From Blastocladiella britannica (taxonomy: Eukaryota > Blastocladiomycota > Blastocladiomycetes > Blastocladiales > Blastocladiaceae): 28,830 nt of DNA. The position numbers and the translations under genes are program-made. How positions within the stretch are numbered: the first letter of the stretch is position 1; each line of letters begins with the position of its first letter. Of this stretch, positions 1 through 10,700 are shown piece by piece. Location: the NCBI GenBank assembly GCA_025349905.2, contig MU624720.1:1-28830 (forward strand), given 5' to 3'. The notes under the pieces are model-generated. The model was not told the DNA's origin. It made no database searches and was given only the letters and a program-made list of their open reading frames with translations.

Positions 1-451
1 TGCGGTAGGCAGGGTAAAATCAGGGATATATATATTGCTACAATGCAGGCACGGCCGCCCGTCCCGTCCGCGCTGCACCGCTCGCTCGTTCGCTCGCTTG
101 CTGGGGGGTGCACGCCGTGCGCACGGGGCATCGGCTCTTTGGCGTCGCTTCTTCTTATTGGGCAGGGCGGGCGGGCATCGGGTCATTGGCAAGAGCGTTC
201 AGAGGTCGTGGTGGAGCTAGCCGGGATGGCGGCGCTGGGCGGCGCAGGCGGGGCGGCAATAATTTTGGTCCGAAAAATAAAAAAAGGGCTAATTTAATTA
301 ATATTGGGTTTTGGCGGCAAATTGAACGAGGGGGATGGCGGTGACGGTGGGTGCGGGGTTCGGGTGCGATGTTCAGCTGCTGCCTTCTTTAAGTCTGCAC
401 ACTTCCATTTCGAACAAAATCGTCTATAATTTGTCTGACCGCAACAGCGAT
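1..451. other. Intergenic sequence, no supported gene
   Basis: This stretch lies downstream of the MRE11 stop codon and reaches the window edge. It has a GC-rich part (about 50-250) followed by an A/T-rich part (about 255-320). Short open frames on the plus strand overlap each other in several frames, with no recognisable protein pattern, and I do not support any of them. The first 451 bases probably hold the MRE11 3' end and the flank of a gene lying outside the window. Confidence 0.5.
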
Positions 452-3112
452 CTACCGCTTCGAAGCGACGGCACCACGGCCACGCCCGCGTCCCCGCGGC
501 CCCGAGAACGAGCTAGGCAGCACGCGAGGCGTCGTGGGCATCTGGCTCTGGCTCTGCGATGATGCTCCCGACAAGGACGGCGGCAGGATCTGCGACGACC
601 CGGGCGCAAAGGACGAACCAGGGGCAAACGCGAGCGTGGTCTGGACCTGGCGGCGCGGCTGCTGTGGAGGCGGGAGGGCCATCGACGATGCTCCCGACGC
701 TGCCGACGACGAGCTTCCGGCCAGCGCCTGTCGTGACGTGTCCGAGTCGGCCGCTGAGAACGACGAGTCGACTGTTGCAGGTGCTCGAGTGGATCGCGTG
801 GATCGAGCCGCGGCGGCGGTGCGGGGAGCGGGCGCAGCGCGCTTGCGAGCTGGTCGCACGTCCTCTTCGTCGTCATCCTCACTATTGTGCATCCCAGCTC
901 CGTCTTCCTCCTCCTCCTCGTCGTCTTCATCGACTGCTCGTTTCCGTTTCCGCGGCACCACTGCTCCGGCCTTGGCACCGCGTCCTCGCCCACGGGTTGC
1001 GGCGGTCGCGCGTTTCTTCGGAGCCGTCTTGGACGCTGGCGCCTTGGGCGTCGCAAACACGTCGTCCTCGCCGTCGTCACCGTCGGCGTTTCCACCGGCG
1101 CCGCCGCCCGTGCGCGACATCATGTACTCGAGCGACCGTTCGGGCGCGTGGTGCGCGTTGCGCTGCGACTTGTATGTGAACGCGTGCTGCGTAAACATCT
1201 CGTCCGACACGTCCGCGGCCGCATCGACCTTGGTGAGCGCCGACTGGGTTTGGTCAGTGGCCTCCGCCAAGAAGCTGTGTAAAAAAGGTCCTCAGGTGTC
1301 GTCCCAAAAAAAAAGAGGAAAGCGTACTCTTGAAGCGCCTCATTGTCCTGCTTCTCGACGTAAACGCGCATGGCATCGCTCAGCTCGGTCTCGGGCAGCG
1401 CCTTCAATTGTTGTGCCTCCAGACACAAGGCCACCAGGTCCTCCATTTTGACCGCGTCCAGGCGCTCCGGTAGTCCCGGCCGTGTCCCGCCCGCCGCTGG
1501 AGGGGGCCGGATCGAGCCGTCCAAGTCCATGGCATCCTCGCCCAGCACTTCCCCAGCGCCCGCCCGCTTGCTGCCGGGAATATGGCCCGCGCGTTTCCGA
1601 TAAAACAGCACCATATCGCGCGGATTGGCGACCTGGCCAATGAACCCCTGGCCAAACTGCTGCGGGTTGAATGTCGCAAACCCCGTGTACTCGACCCGCA
1701 GTCGAATCAGCGGCAAGAGAGGTTTGGCGCCATCGGCTTCGAGCGAGGCGTCATTGATCGTGTGACCAGCAGCGGCGGCAGCAGCAGCACGGGTGGCTAG
1801 CCGATCGGCCTCCCACTCAGCGTTGGCTTGGCTAATCAGCGCCTGGATACGTTTGCGGATCACCCGGTGGACCGCTTCCTTGTCGGCGGTGGACAAGTTG
1901 GGCACGGTGGATAGCACTAGCTCGTCAAGCAGGAACGGGCGCACGGTCTGCAGCCGGATCGGGTACACTTCGAACGTGCGCTTGTACAGTTTGACGACTG
2001 CGACATGTCTATTTTGTTATATGTGAGTGCGCTCCAAAAAAAAATTTCAAAAGAATTAAAAAAAAAAAACATACTTGGGCTTGGCCTCGCCCTCACTCAA
2101 CGAGGTAGCGATCGACGACCCGGGCTGCATGACGTAAAACTCGCGCTCCGTGTTAAATACCGGGTCAATGATGGACTCGTGCTCGTGGCCCCACACCACC
2201 AGTTGCAGGAACTTTTCCAAGAAATTCTCGGGGATCCAGTTGGTCTTGCCGTGGGGGACGCGGTTCTGGTGAATGACCATCAGGTTGAACCAGTCGTCGG
2301 CGTCCTCGGTCGGCCGCAGCATGCGCATTTTGCGGTTGACGAACGTTCGGTGCAGCCGCTCATCGCGCACGTTGCCAAGACCGTACAGCGCCAGCGACGT
2401 GATGCCTTTGCGAAGCAGGACGGGGGACATGGTGATGTCGTCCACTTGCGGGTGGCGGCCGAAATAATTGACCAGGCCCGATACGCTCAGCAGGTCGAGG
2501 GCTGCGAGGCCGCCATCCTTTTTTACTTGGTTGGTCAGACCTTCAATGTGATACATGGAAATGGAAAAAGTACTCCGCTCGGATCGTCGTGGTTCCCATG
2601 GATCGAAAAGACGGGCATGGAGATGTTGAAGTTTGGGTCCAAATAATTGGCGGTCGCGAATCTAACGTCAAAGCAAAAGTGAATCATTCGCTTATTCAAT
2701 CCGCATCAATGGATAAATACTTGTTGGGAAAGTTGACCGACTGGTCGCTCAAGTACTCGAGCTGTACAGGCCGGTCACCCATGCAATATGTTCGCAGCAG
2801 CTCCATGGTCCCATGCATCGTCTTTCGCGACGGCTTGTTGTCGTGAAACAAATCCCCACCCAAAAGCACCATGTCCACGTCGTGGGCGTGTGCCAGCTGC
2901 AGGATTTCGGCAAACGAGTCGAGCGAGTCGTTGCCACGCACCGGGTCGTTCTCGGCATAGCCAATGTGGTTGTCGGTGGCGACCAGGATCTTGAGCACAT
3001 CCTCGGGCGGCGCATCGGATGGGGGCATGTCCCCGCCGTGGGAACCGGGCGTCGAGGACGGCGGCGGCAGCGGTGGGGGCGCAAAGTCGGCGTCCATGTG
3101 GTCTGCAGACAT
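452..3112 (-). CDS. MRE11: MRE11 double-strand-break repair nuclease
   Basis: Mn-dependent nuclease of the MRE11-RAD50-NBS1/XRS2 complex, which acts in the nucleus on DNA ends, in meiosis and at telomeres. I read five exons: 3112-2721, 2661-2574, 2517-2075, 2008-1328 and 1274-452, giving 808 residues (human is about 708). The phosphoesterase motifs appear in order: ATDNHIGY (D47, H49), GGDLFHD (D87), GNHDD (about 153-157), then VIHQNR and WGHEHE, followed by the QPGSS segment and the capping domain. The C-terminal 250 residues are low-complexity: acidic Glu/Asp runs, Lys/Arg blocks and two glycine-arginine stretches, one almost at the end. Human MRE11 has a comparable GAR motif methylated by PRMT1. 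The start at 3112 is the first ATG that leads directly into the Pro-rich N-terminus, and an in-frame extension upstream looks non-coding. It is divergent from the H-protein gene. Confidence 0.95.
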
Positions 3113-3368
3113 CTTTTTTTTTTTGAATTTAACGCGTAAATTTCTGTTGGAAAGGAGCACCTCCACATTGCGCACGATCGTCGTCTCCTGCAGCTGTCCA
3201 CGATTGGGCCATGTGCAGTGAAGCTCGTACCCACCTCGTACCTCACATTATATTGGAGATGATCCGGAAGTCGCCGGGATCCGCTGCAACACCAGAACCA
3301 AACGAGAAAATGCCAGCAGCCGCAACGAAGTTCTCTTTCTCAACCACCCCCCAAGCAAAACAAACAGT
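3113..3368. promoter_or_regulatory. Shared divergent promoter region, MRE11 / GCSH
   Basis: These 256 bp separate the start codons of MRE11 (-) and the glycine cleavage H gene (+), so both promoters must lie here. A T run (3113-3124) sits directly upstream of the MRE11 start. I see no clear TATA box or known factor site. Confidence 0.5.
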
Positions 3369-3969
3369 ATGCTGCGCACCCTCGCCGCCCGCTCTGCCCC
3401 CGCGTTCGCGCGCTCCTCGGCCACACCGACTCTGCGCCTGGCGCTGCGTGGCTACGCCTCGGGTATGTTTTTTACTTCTTTTCACCAACAGAGAAATCCC
3501 CAAGAAAACGGGCCACCAACCATTTGAAAGCAGCACCCCGCCGGTACACCAAGGACCACGAGTGGGTCGCGTATGACTCGGCGTCGGGCGTGGGCACCAT
3601 TGGCATCTCCAAGTACGCGGCGGACGCGCTCGGCGATGTTGTGTTTGTGGAGCTGCCCGAGGTGGGCCGCACCGTCGCGGTCAAGGACGCGGTGGGTGCG
3701 GTCGAGTCGGTCAAGGCCGCGTCGGACGTGTACGCGCCCGTGTCGGGCGAGATTGTGGCCGCTAACGAGGAGCTCGAGAGCGATTCGGGCCTGATCAACT
3801 CGGCGTCGTTCACTGAGGGTATGCTCTTATGGTTTTGTTTTTTTTATACTTGTCAATTGACACGTTGATTTCAATGATAGGCTGGCTGTGCAAGATCAAG
3901 CTGTCCAACCCGGCCGAGCTGGAGGCGCTTCTGGACGAGACTGCTTACGCCAAGCACATTAGCGAGTAA
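3369..3969 (+). CDS. GCSH: Glycine cleavage system H protein, mitochondrial
   Basis: Lipoyl-carrier protein of the glycine decarboxylase complex, which shuttles the aminomethyl group between the P, T and L proteins in the mitochondrial matrix. Exons are 3369-3462, 3531-3818 and 3881-3969, giving 156 residues. Exon 1 encodes a Ser/Arg/Ala-rich presequence without acidic residues ([13 protein letters not shown]...), typical of mitochondrial import. Exon 2 starts the mature fold (RRYTKDHEW) and carries the lipoyl-lysine motif ESVKAASD, with the Lys near residue 93. Exon 3 gives the conserved [13 protein letters not shown] tail. The second exon can start at 3531 or 3534, because two AG acceptors lie 3 nt apart, and the choice only adds or drops one Ala. 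Length and order match the family with nothing missing. Confidence 0.95.
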
Positions 3970-4158
3970 CGTCAAAGAGTCTTTCCCCACCTCACAATAT
4001 ACATATTTTGTTATACTATAAAGTTTCAAGAGAAAGTAAATGGTGAAGAAAGGTTTGGTTATATTCGACATCGCACACTGCTACACGCAAGCTGCCACCA
4101 CGACAAGAGAGACACATCGCAACTGGCATTTGCGCGAACGTGCGTGCACGCGAGACGC

Positions 4159-4699
4159 TTAGTCGAAGAGACCGAAGCCCATGTCCTCCTGTTGCATTTG
4201 TATTTCTTGTTGTTAGTTTTCTTTTTTTCCATACATGCATCGAAGTAAAGGTACGTACGTCCTCCTCCTCCTCAGCCTCCTCCTCCTGTGAAAAATCCAT
4301 TTTGTTTGTACTGTTGAGTCCTCATCCAAAATCAAAACGAAATAAAGAAGAATTATACCTTGGGAGCGGGGGCAGCCTCAGCGGCAGCCGAAGCACCGCC
4401 GGCAGCAGCGGCGGCGGGGGCAGAACCGGAGGGGGCTGTTATATTTCAATAATCACGTCAACAAAAGACGCGTCCCTTATGTCCAATAAAACATATAATG
4501 AATAATTACCCGAGCCAACGTTGGTGAGGAGGTCGGTCACCGAGACACCGGCGAGGGCCTTGGCGAAAAGCGAGAACCAGATCGAGTCCACCGACACGCC
4601 AGCGGCCGAGGTCAGGGCCGACAGCTTGTCAGCGGTGATCTCGATGCCCTCATCGGCCAGAATAAGCGCGGCGTAGGAGATGGCCTTCTCGTTCGACAT
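4159..4699 (-). CDS. RPLP1: 60S acidic ribosomal protein P1
   Basis: Component of the ribosomal stalk that recruits translational GTPases to the large subunit. Four exons (4699-4510, 4435-4359, 4285-4259, 4188-4159) give 107 residues. The N-terminal helical dimerisation domain reads [14 protein letters not shown] and continues to [21 protein letters not shown], which favours P1 over P2. An Ala/Gly/Pro hinge, a Glu-rich stretch and the invariant C-terminus EDMGFGLFD follow. The last two exons are only 27 and 30 nt: one is almost entirely the acidic run and the other is the factor-binding tail. The gene is divergent from the ERICH2-like gene and convergent with the H-protein gene. Confidence 0.95.
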
Positions 4700-4885
4700 T
4701 GTTGTTTTCGATGGATTTAATGAAAAAACCGGAAGAGGGAATCCTTTGACTTAATTTGGGCCGCAGCGCGACATGACCTTCTATTTTCCTTTGCTCTCTG
4801 CTCCCGTGCTGTGTTGCGACTGTCCAGAGTTCGGCAACCGTTACTCCCCACTTTTGTTTTTCCCACTTATTTTTTTTTTTAAAGC
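4700..4885. promoter_or_regulatory. Shared divergent promoter, RPLP1 / ERICH2-like
   Basis: The 186 bp lie between two divergent start codons. A long T run (about 4869-4880) sits just before the plus-strand start. No specific factor site is recognised. Confidence 0.45.
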
Positions 4886-5860
4886 ATGCTCGCACCACCT
4901 TCGCAGCAGGCCGAGAAGAAAAAGCTGGTCAAGGCTGCGCCGCCAGCTATCAAGAGTGGTGGTCGCTCCCAGTCCTCGCCTCTATCGTCGTCACGGCCGG
5001 GGGTAGGAGCGGCGGCTGTTCCCAAACGAACCACCTCATCAACGACCACCACTGGCGCGATCCGCCGACCTTGCGGGTCTCCCCCAGGAGCTGTCAAGCC
5101 GCCAATCTCTACTATTGCTGCCACAGCTAAAAAGACGCCTGTTCCTAAACCATCATTCGGATCAACTCGAATGGCTACTCCTACTTCTGCGGCAAAATCG
5201 ACACCAAGAGCTTCTGCGGTAAAAACTGCCCCTCACAGATCAGTTGCTCCCGCCTCGAGCAACAATGGTCCCAAGAAGGTGACGACGACACCCAGGACAC
5301 CGAGCAGCAGTAATGGATCTGCAGCAAAGAAGTCACCTACCGCTGGATCCTCCTCTACACGATCACCACCACCGACGACGCGGACTACTTCCAAGCCGCC
5401 CGTGCCTCCACCCAAACCCAGCAAGGCGGTCCCCAAATCAGCGCCGGTTGGCAATGGAGCCGGTCCCACGATCGAGGAACAGCAAGAGTTGCTGGTCTCC
5501 ATGCTGCGCCGCGATTACGCGACTGCCGCCAAGGTCTGTGAGACTCGTACGTTTCTCTTTCGTTGCAACCCGTTAAGGTTAACTCATAAATGGTGAAAAA
5601 CAGTCGGCGCATTGTACCCAAGCAACCCCTTTGTCCAAGAGTATGCGCGCGTGCTCAGGGCGTGGAAGATGCGCGAGGAGGATCAATCAGATGCATCAGG
5701 ATCGGATGGGGAAGAGGATGAGAGCGACGGATCCGAATCATTGCTATCATCGCTGTCTTCGTCGGGGTCCGACAGTGACAGCGATGCACTGCCCACCCGC
5801 GACAGTAGCACCAGTACCAACAACAGCGCCCGGCGACCTCCTGGAGGTACCGGATTGTAG
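4886..5860 (+). CDS. ERICH2-like protein with disordered N-terminus
   Basis: Two exons (4886-5546 and 5604-5860) give 305 residues. About 195 N-terminal residues are Ser/Thr/Pro/Lys-rich and look disordered, with many basic and SP/TP sites. A compact helical segment follows, spanning the splice: EEQQELLVSMLRRDYATAAK, then VCETLGALYPSNPFVQEYARVL. Its pattern (short hydrophobic helix, NP-F/I-QE, second helix) resembles the TPR-like C-terminal domain of glutamate-rich protein 2 (ERICH2), which animals express in ciliated tissue and testis. The last 65 residues are Asp/Glu/Ser-rich. The similarity is by eye over about 45 residues only, so the name is tentative. If it is right, a role in the flagellum is possible. 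The gene stops 35 bp before the first transporter ATG considered here, on the same strand. Confidence 0.5.
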
Positions 5861-5895
5861 TAATGTGGCTGAGGATTTCCTGGAAAGAAAAAAAA

Positions 5896-7743
5896 ATGAA
5901 TGAACTCATGAACCGGCCCACTCAGCTCAAGAAAGGGACGCGTATCGCCCCTGACGTTTCCCCTTCGCCAACCAAGAATAAAAGTAAAGAAATGACCTCG
6001 ACAAAAACACCAGAGCCCTCTGCCGTGCGCAAGCGCGCGATGGGATCACCGCCAGCACAAAATGACAGCGAAAAGACATCGTCAACGGCCCTGACGCCCG
6101 AGCAGCGCAAGAAGATCATGCGCACCGTGTTTTTCGCGCTGCTGGTCGACATTTTCTCATTCACCATCATCCTGCCGCTGTTCCCACGCCTGCTCGAGTA
6201 TTACAAGCAGAACGAGGCGTCGGACCCGGTTCGTATTCATTACATTTTCTTCGGTCGGTCATGACAATGGAAACTGATTGTTGTTCATAATAGACATCCC
6301 TGTTTTCGTGGACGCTGCGGCAGCTCGACGCGTTTAAGGCCCTGCTCGGGATCCGGGGAACGCGTCTGGACGTGGTTCTGTTTGGCGGCGCGCTCGGATC
6401 GCTGTTTTCGCTGCTGCAGTTTGCCGTGTCGCCGCACATTGGCCGGTTATCGGATAAACTTGGTCGCAAGCGCGTCCTGATGCTGTGCATGGTATCCATT
6501 TTATCATATTATTCATTAGGCGGATCAGATGTACTAACTGATGATGGATGTAGGCAGGAAACCTGGCATCGTGCTTCCTATGGATCATTGCCAAGCCTTT
6601 CTGGGTGTTTGTGGCATCGCGCGTGGTCGGCGGCCTGTCCGAGGGCAACGTGCAGCTGTCGGTCGCCATGATCTCGGACGTGACCACTCCGGAAACGCGG
6701 TCGCGCGGTTTGGTATGCTGTTTTCTGATCGTTTTAACTCTGCCTTCATGAAGTACTTAAATGGATGAAAACAGGCCTTGGTCGGAATCGCATTCGCGCT
6801 CGGCTTCACGTTCGGCCCCGCGGTTGGCGCAGCGCTGGCCTCGCACGACCTGACGGGCCATTCGGCGTTCCTCGACTCGCTCGGCCTGAACCCGTACTCG
6901 GCGTCGGCGCTGCTGGCGTTCCTTTTGATCCTGGCCGAAATCGTGTACCTGCACCGGTCCATGCCCGAGACGCTGGTCCGTCGCATTGTTCCTGCCGCCA
7001 AGCCAAACACCACCACCACCATTACCGCAGCCGTACCGAACACCCAGACCTCCAGCACCCGTCTCGGCACGCTGTCGTCGCTGCACTTCGCGTACCTGTT
7101 TTTGTTTTCGGGGCTCGAGTTCACACTGCCGTTCTATACGTACGACATGTTTGCGTACACCAACGCGCAGCAAGGTGCGCTGCTCGGGTTCATTGGCCTG
7201 GTGGCGTCGGCGGTGCAGGGCGGGTACACGCGTCGGCGTGGGCACGCGATCGGCGAAGAAAAGATCGTGGTTCAGGGAGTGACGACGTGCGCGGTGGCGT
7301 TTGCGCTGATTGCCGCCAACAGCGGGTCCGGGTCCGCCGTCACCAGCACCGCCACCGCGGCGGGTTGGTCATTGTGGGCGGCGGCAACGTTGCTGGCGTT
7401 CACATCGGCGACGGTGGTGACGTGCTTGATGACGCTAGCGAGCCTCGAATGCCGCCGCAGCTCGGACGCGCGCGCCGCTGCCGCCAATGCCCCGATCGGG
7501 GACAGTGAGCACGAGGACGGGTCGGGCGACGACGAAGGGTCGGCGATGGGATCGTTTCGCGCCTGGGGACAGCTCGGCCGCGCGATTGGCCCGCTGGTCA
7601 CTTGCTCGGCGTACTGGATCGTTGGCGCTCGCACCACGTACGCGGTCGGGTCGGTCGCGCTGTTTGCAGTCTCTCTGTGGGTGCACCGGGTGGGGAAGGG
7701 GATTGCGCGGGACCGCAAGGCCGCCTTGGGCAAGAAGCAGTAA
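5896..7743 (+). CDS. MFSD10: MFSD10-like major facilitator transporter
   Basis: Major facilitator superfamily organic-anion/solute transporter similar to animal MFSD10 (TETRAN). Exons are 5896-6228, 6294-6491, 6554-6712 and 6775-7743, giving 552 residues. A start at 5992 would give 520, and either ATG is possible because the first 75 residues are hydrophilic. Family landmarks: FFALLVDIFSFTIILPLFPR in TM1; VLFGGALGSLFSLLQF; the MFS signature GRLSDKLGRKRV between TM2 and TM3; SRVVGGLSEGNVQLS; VGIAFALGFTFGPAVGA; YLFLFSGLEFTLPF; QQGALLGFIGL; and near the end SFRAWGQLGRAIGPL with SAYWIVGA. These occur in the MFSD10 order, so orthology is well supported, although the substrate is unknown. The stop lies 38 bp from the stop of the convergent protease gene. 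Confidence 0.88.
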
Positions 7744-7781
7744 CGAAAATGAATGATATTGCAAACAACAACGGAGCGAAA

Positions 7782-10700
7782 TCAACCAAGGATGTCCTTG
7801 AGGAACGCGTCCGAGTTGGGCTCGCGGCCCAGGAACGTGCGCAGCAAGTCAAACTCGTCGCGGGTCCCACCGCGACCAATCACCTCGTTGCGGTACGCGG
7901 CGCCGACGGCCTTGTCCATGATCCCTCCAGGAGCGGCCTTGAACTTGGCGTACATGTCCTGCGCAAACACCTCCGAGAACAAGTACCCGTAGTAGCCCGC
8001 GTCGTATCCGCTCATGATGTGCGCAAACGTGGTCTGCGGGTGCATGCCGTCCTGGAGCGAGAACAGCGCCACGTCCTGCGAGATCTTGGCCCACAGCTCG
8101 GTGGTGTCCGGCACCGCGGCGCCGGGCGCCAGCTGGTGCAACGTCATGTCAACGTAGCAGAATTGCAGCTGCCGCAAGTACTGCAACCCGTTGCCCACGT
8201 TCTTGGACTTGCACAGCTTTTCCACCAGCGCGTCCGGGATCTTGGCGCCCGTCTGGTAGTGCGACGACAGGTTCTTGAGCACCGTCGGCTCCCACACCCA
8301 GTTCTCGTACAGCTGCGACGGCGCCTCGGAGAAATCGCGCGACGTGCTGGTCCCGCTGAACCGCGCGTACTTAATGCGGTTTCCCGTCGCAATGTGGTGC
8401 ACCGCGTGGCCAAACTCGTGCCACATGGTCACGATCTCCATGTGCGTCAGCAGCGACGGGGTGGTCGGCGTCGGCTTGGTAAAGTTACCTGTTCCGTTTT
8501 TTTGCACACTATGTTAAGTGCTTGCCATTTTCGTAAAAAAGGACGAGAAAACATACACTTCATGGCGCACACAGGTACCTGGAACGATCCGTCGGCGAGC
8601 TGGCATCCAGGACGCACGCCAAACACGGCGGCGTGGGTGAACGCTCCGGGCCGCGGGTGCATGTCGAGGTAGAAGGCGCCCAGGTAGTCGTTAGTCTTGG
8701 CGTCGTGCACGCGCCAGGCCGTCACGTCCTCGTGCCACACCTTGGCGTCGGCGACCTGGGTGAACGTCATGCCAAAGATCTCCGAGTACATGGCAAACAT
8801 GCCCTTGAGCACCGTCTCGTACGCAAAGTACGGCTTGAGCTGGTCCGAGTCAAAGTCAAAGTGCAGCTGCTTGTACTTTTCCAGGTAGTACGCCTTGTCC
8901 CACGAGTGCAGAGTGGTCTCGACGGGGAGACCGGCGGCGGTACGCTCGGCGTTCTTGATGGCCAGCAGCTCGCCAATCTCCTTCTCGGCCATCGGGCGCA
9001 GCTTGGCGCGCAGATCCTCCAGGAACGCGTTAACGGTCTCGGGGTTCTTGGCCATGTTGATTTCGAGCCGGAACTGCGCGTGGTTCTTGTACCCGTACAG
9101 CGCCGCGCGCTTGCTACGCAGCGCCACCATCTCCTCCATGAGCGCCTTGTTCATGGGCGCCATGATACCGGCGTCAAACTCGACCTTACGACGGGTTTCG
9201 GCCACGTCACACCGCTCCATGAGCGGAATGCGGTCCGGGTACGCCATGGTCACCACGTACTTGGCCGGGTCGGTAGTGCTGCGGGCCAGGCCGTCCAGGT
9301 ACGACTGCGGCATGCCCGCGAGCTCGGCGGCCGTGAACTCGACCGTGGTCTTGTCCTCGGCGACGTTGCGCGAAAAGTCGCGGCTCAGGTCGCCCATGCG
9401 CACCTGCAGAACCTTGTCCTCGGCGCGCTGCTCGGGGGTAAGCTCCAGGCCCTCGCGGCGGAAGTCACGCAGCATGCGCGACACGTAACGCTTGGTCTCG
9501 TCGTCGACGGTCGCCGGCATCATCGGCTCGGCGGCCTTGAGCGCCAGGTACAGGTCTTCGCGCTTGCCCATCTCGATCGAGAACTCTTGTAGAACCTTGG
9601 CCACCGCCGTGGACGCGTCGCGCACCTCTGGGTTGGGGTCCATCTGACGCGGAAGCATGTACGAGAACAGCTCGGACATCATGCGGTTTTCGATGCGCGT
9701 CAGTCGCACAATCACGTTCTCGTACGTGCGTTCCGAGGCGGGAAGCGCGCCAATCGCATCGTGCACGCGACGCACCGCCGTCACCAGCGCATTGGCGTCG
9801 GCCGTCAGCTCGGCCGCCGTGCGCACCACCTTAAACCCGTCCACGTCCTTGAGCAGCGGCGCCGGCTCGGGTGTAGCAGCGCGGTCCGCCGCCACCACCA
9901 CGGCCTCGATCGCCACCGGCGTCGGCTTGCCCTTGCGCGCGGCCGCGGCAATCGCGTTTTCAGTCTCTTGCCCTGCGTACTTGGACTTGATGCTGTCCAG
10001 CTTCTTTTCCAGAGTGGCCACCGCCGTCTTGAGCTTGGCCACGGCCGGGTGGTCCAGGTTGGCCTTGGCCGCGGCGGCGTCGGCCGCCTTGATCACGTAC
10101 GTGCGCAGCTGCGTCGCGAGCAGCGCCGCCGCCGAGCGAACGTGCGCCAGGTGCGGGCCCGAGAGCTCCTTGGGCAGGTTGATCACGCTCATGGCCGCCA
10201 CGATCCGCACGCGCTCGGCCGACTCGTCAAACAGGTACTCGGCGATCGCCTCGGCAATGTCAGCGCCCAGAGGCTTGGTGGGGACCCAGGCCGAAATGGC
10301 GGCCAGCGCGCCAATGACCGCGAGCTTGAAGCCGGAGGTCAGGCGCATGCCCTTGTCGGCCGCCACCGTCGCGTTAATGGCCAGGATATCGCGCGCGGCC
10401 GCCTCGGACTTGAACTGCGCCAGTCCGCGAACCGCCGCGGCCCGCACCTTGCTGTAAAACTCCATGCCTTCGAGGTCGAGCCCCTGGGCCCAGCGGCGGA
10501 GCTGCGCATAGTCGCGGTCGTCGGCTTGGGCCGCCAGCATCGTCACCAGCGACGAGATCTGCATGTAGGTCCAGTTCTGGCGCACGGCCGGGTCGGCCAG
10601 CTTGGCGCGGGCGTACTCGGACAGCAGCGGGTGCTTGAAGTCGAGGCCAAAGACCATGGCGCGACGAGTCAGGTCATCGGTCTCGAAGTCAATCTGCTCG

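Noticed and set aside
35..344. Three overlapping plus-strand ORFs at the left edge
   Set aside because: Short, mutually overlapping, rich in Arg, Gly and Ala, and with no conserved motif.
424..1451. Open frames on both strands over the MRE11 C-terminus
   Set aside because: Low-complexity repeats keep several frames open. The MRE11 frame is fixed by the upstream exons and the splice at 1327-1275.
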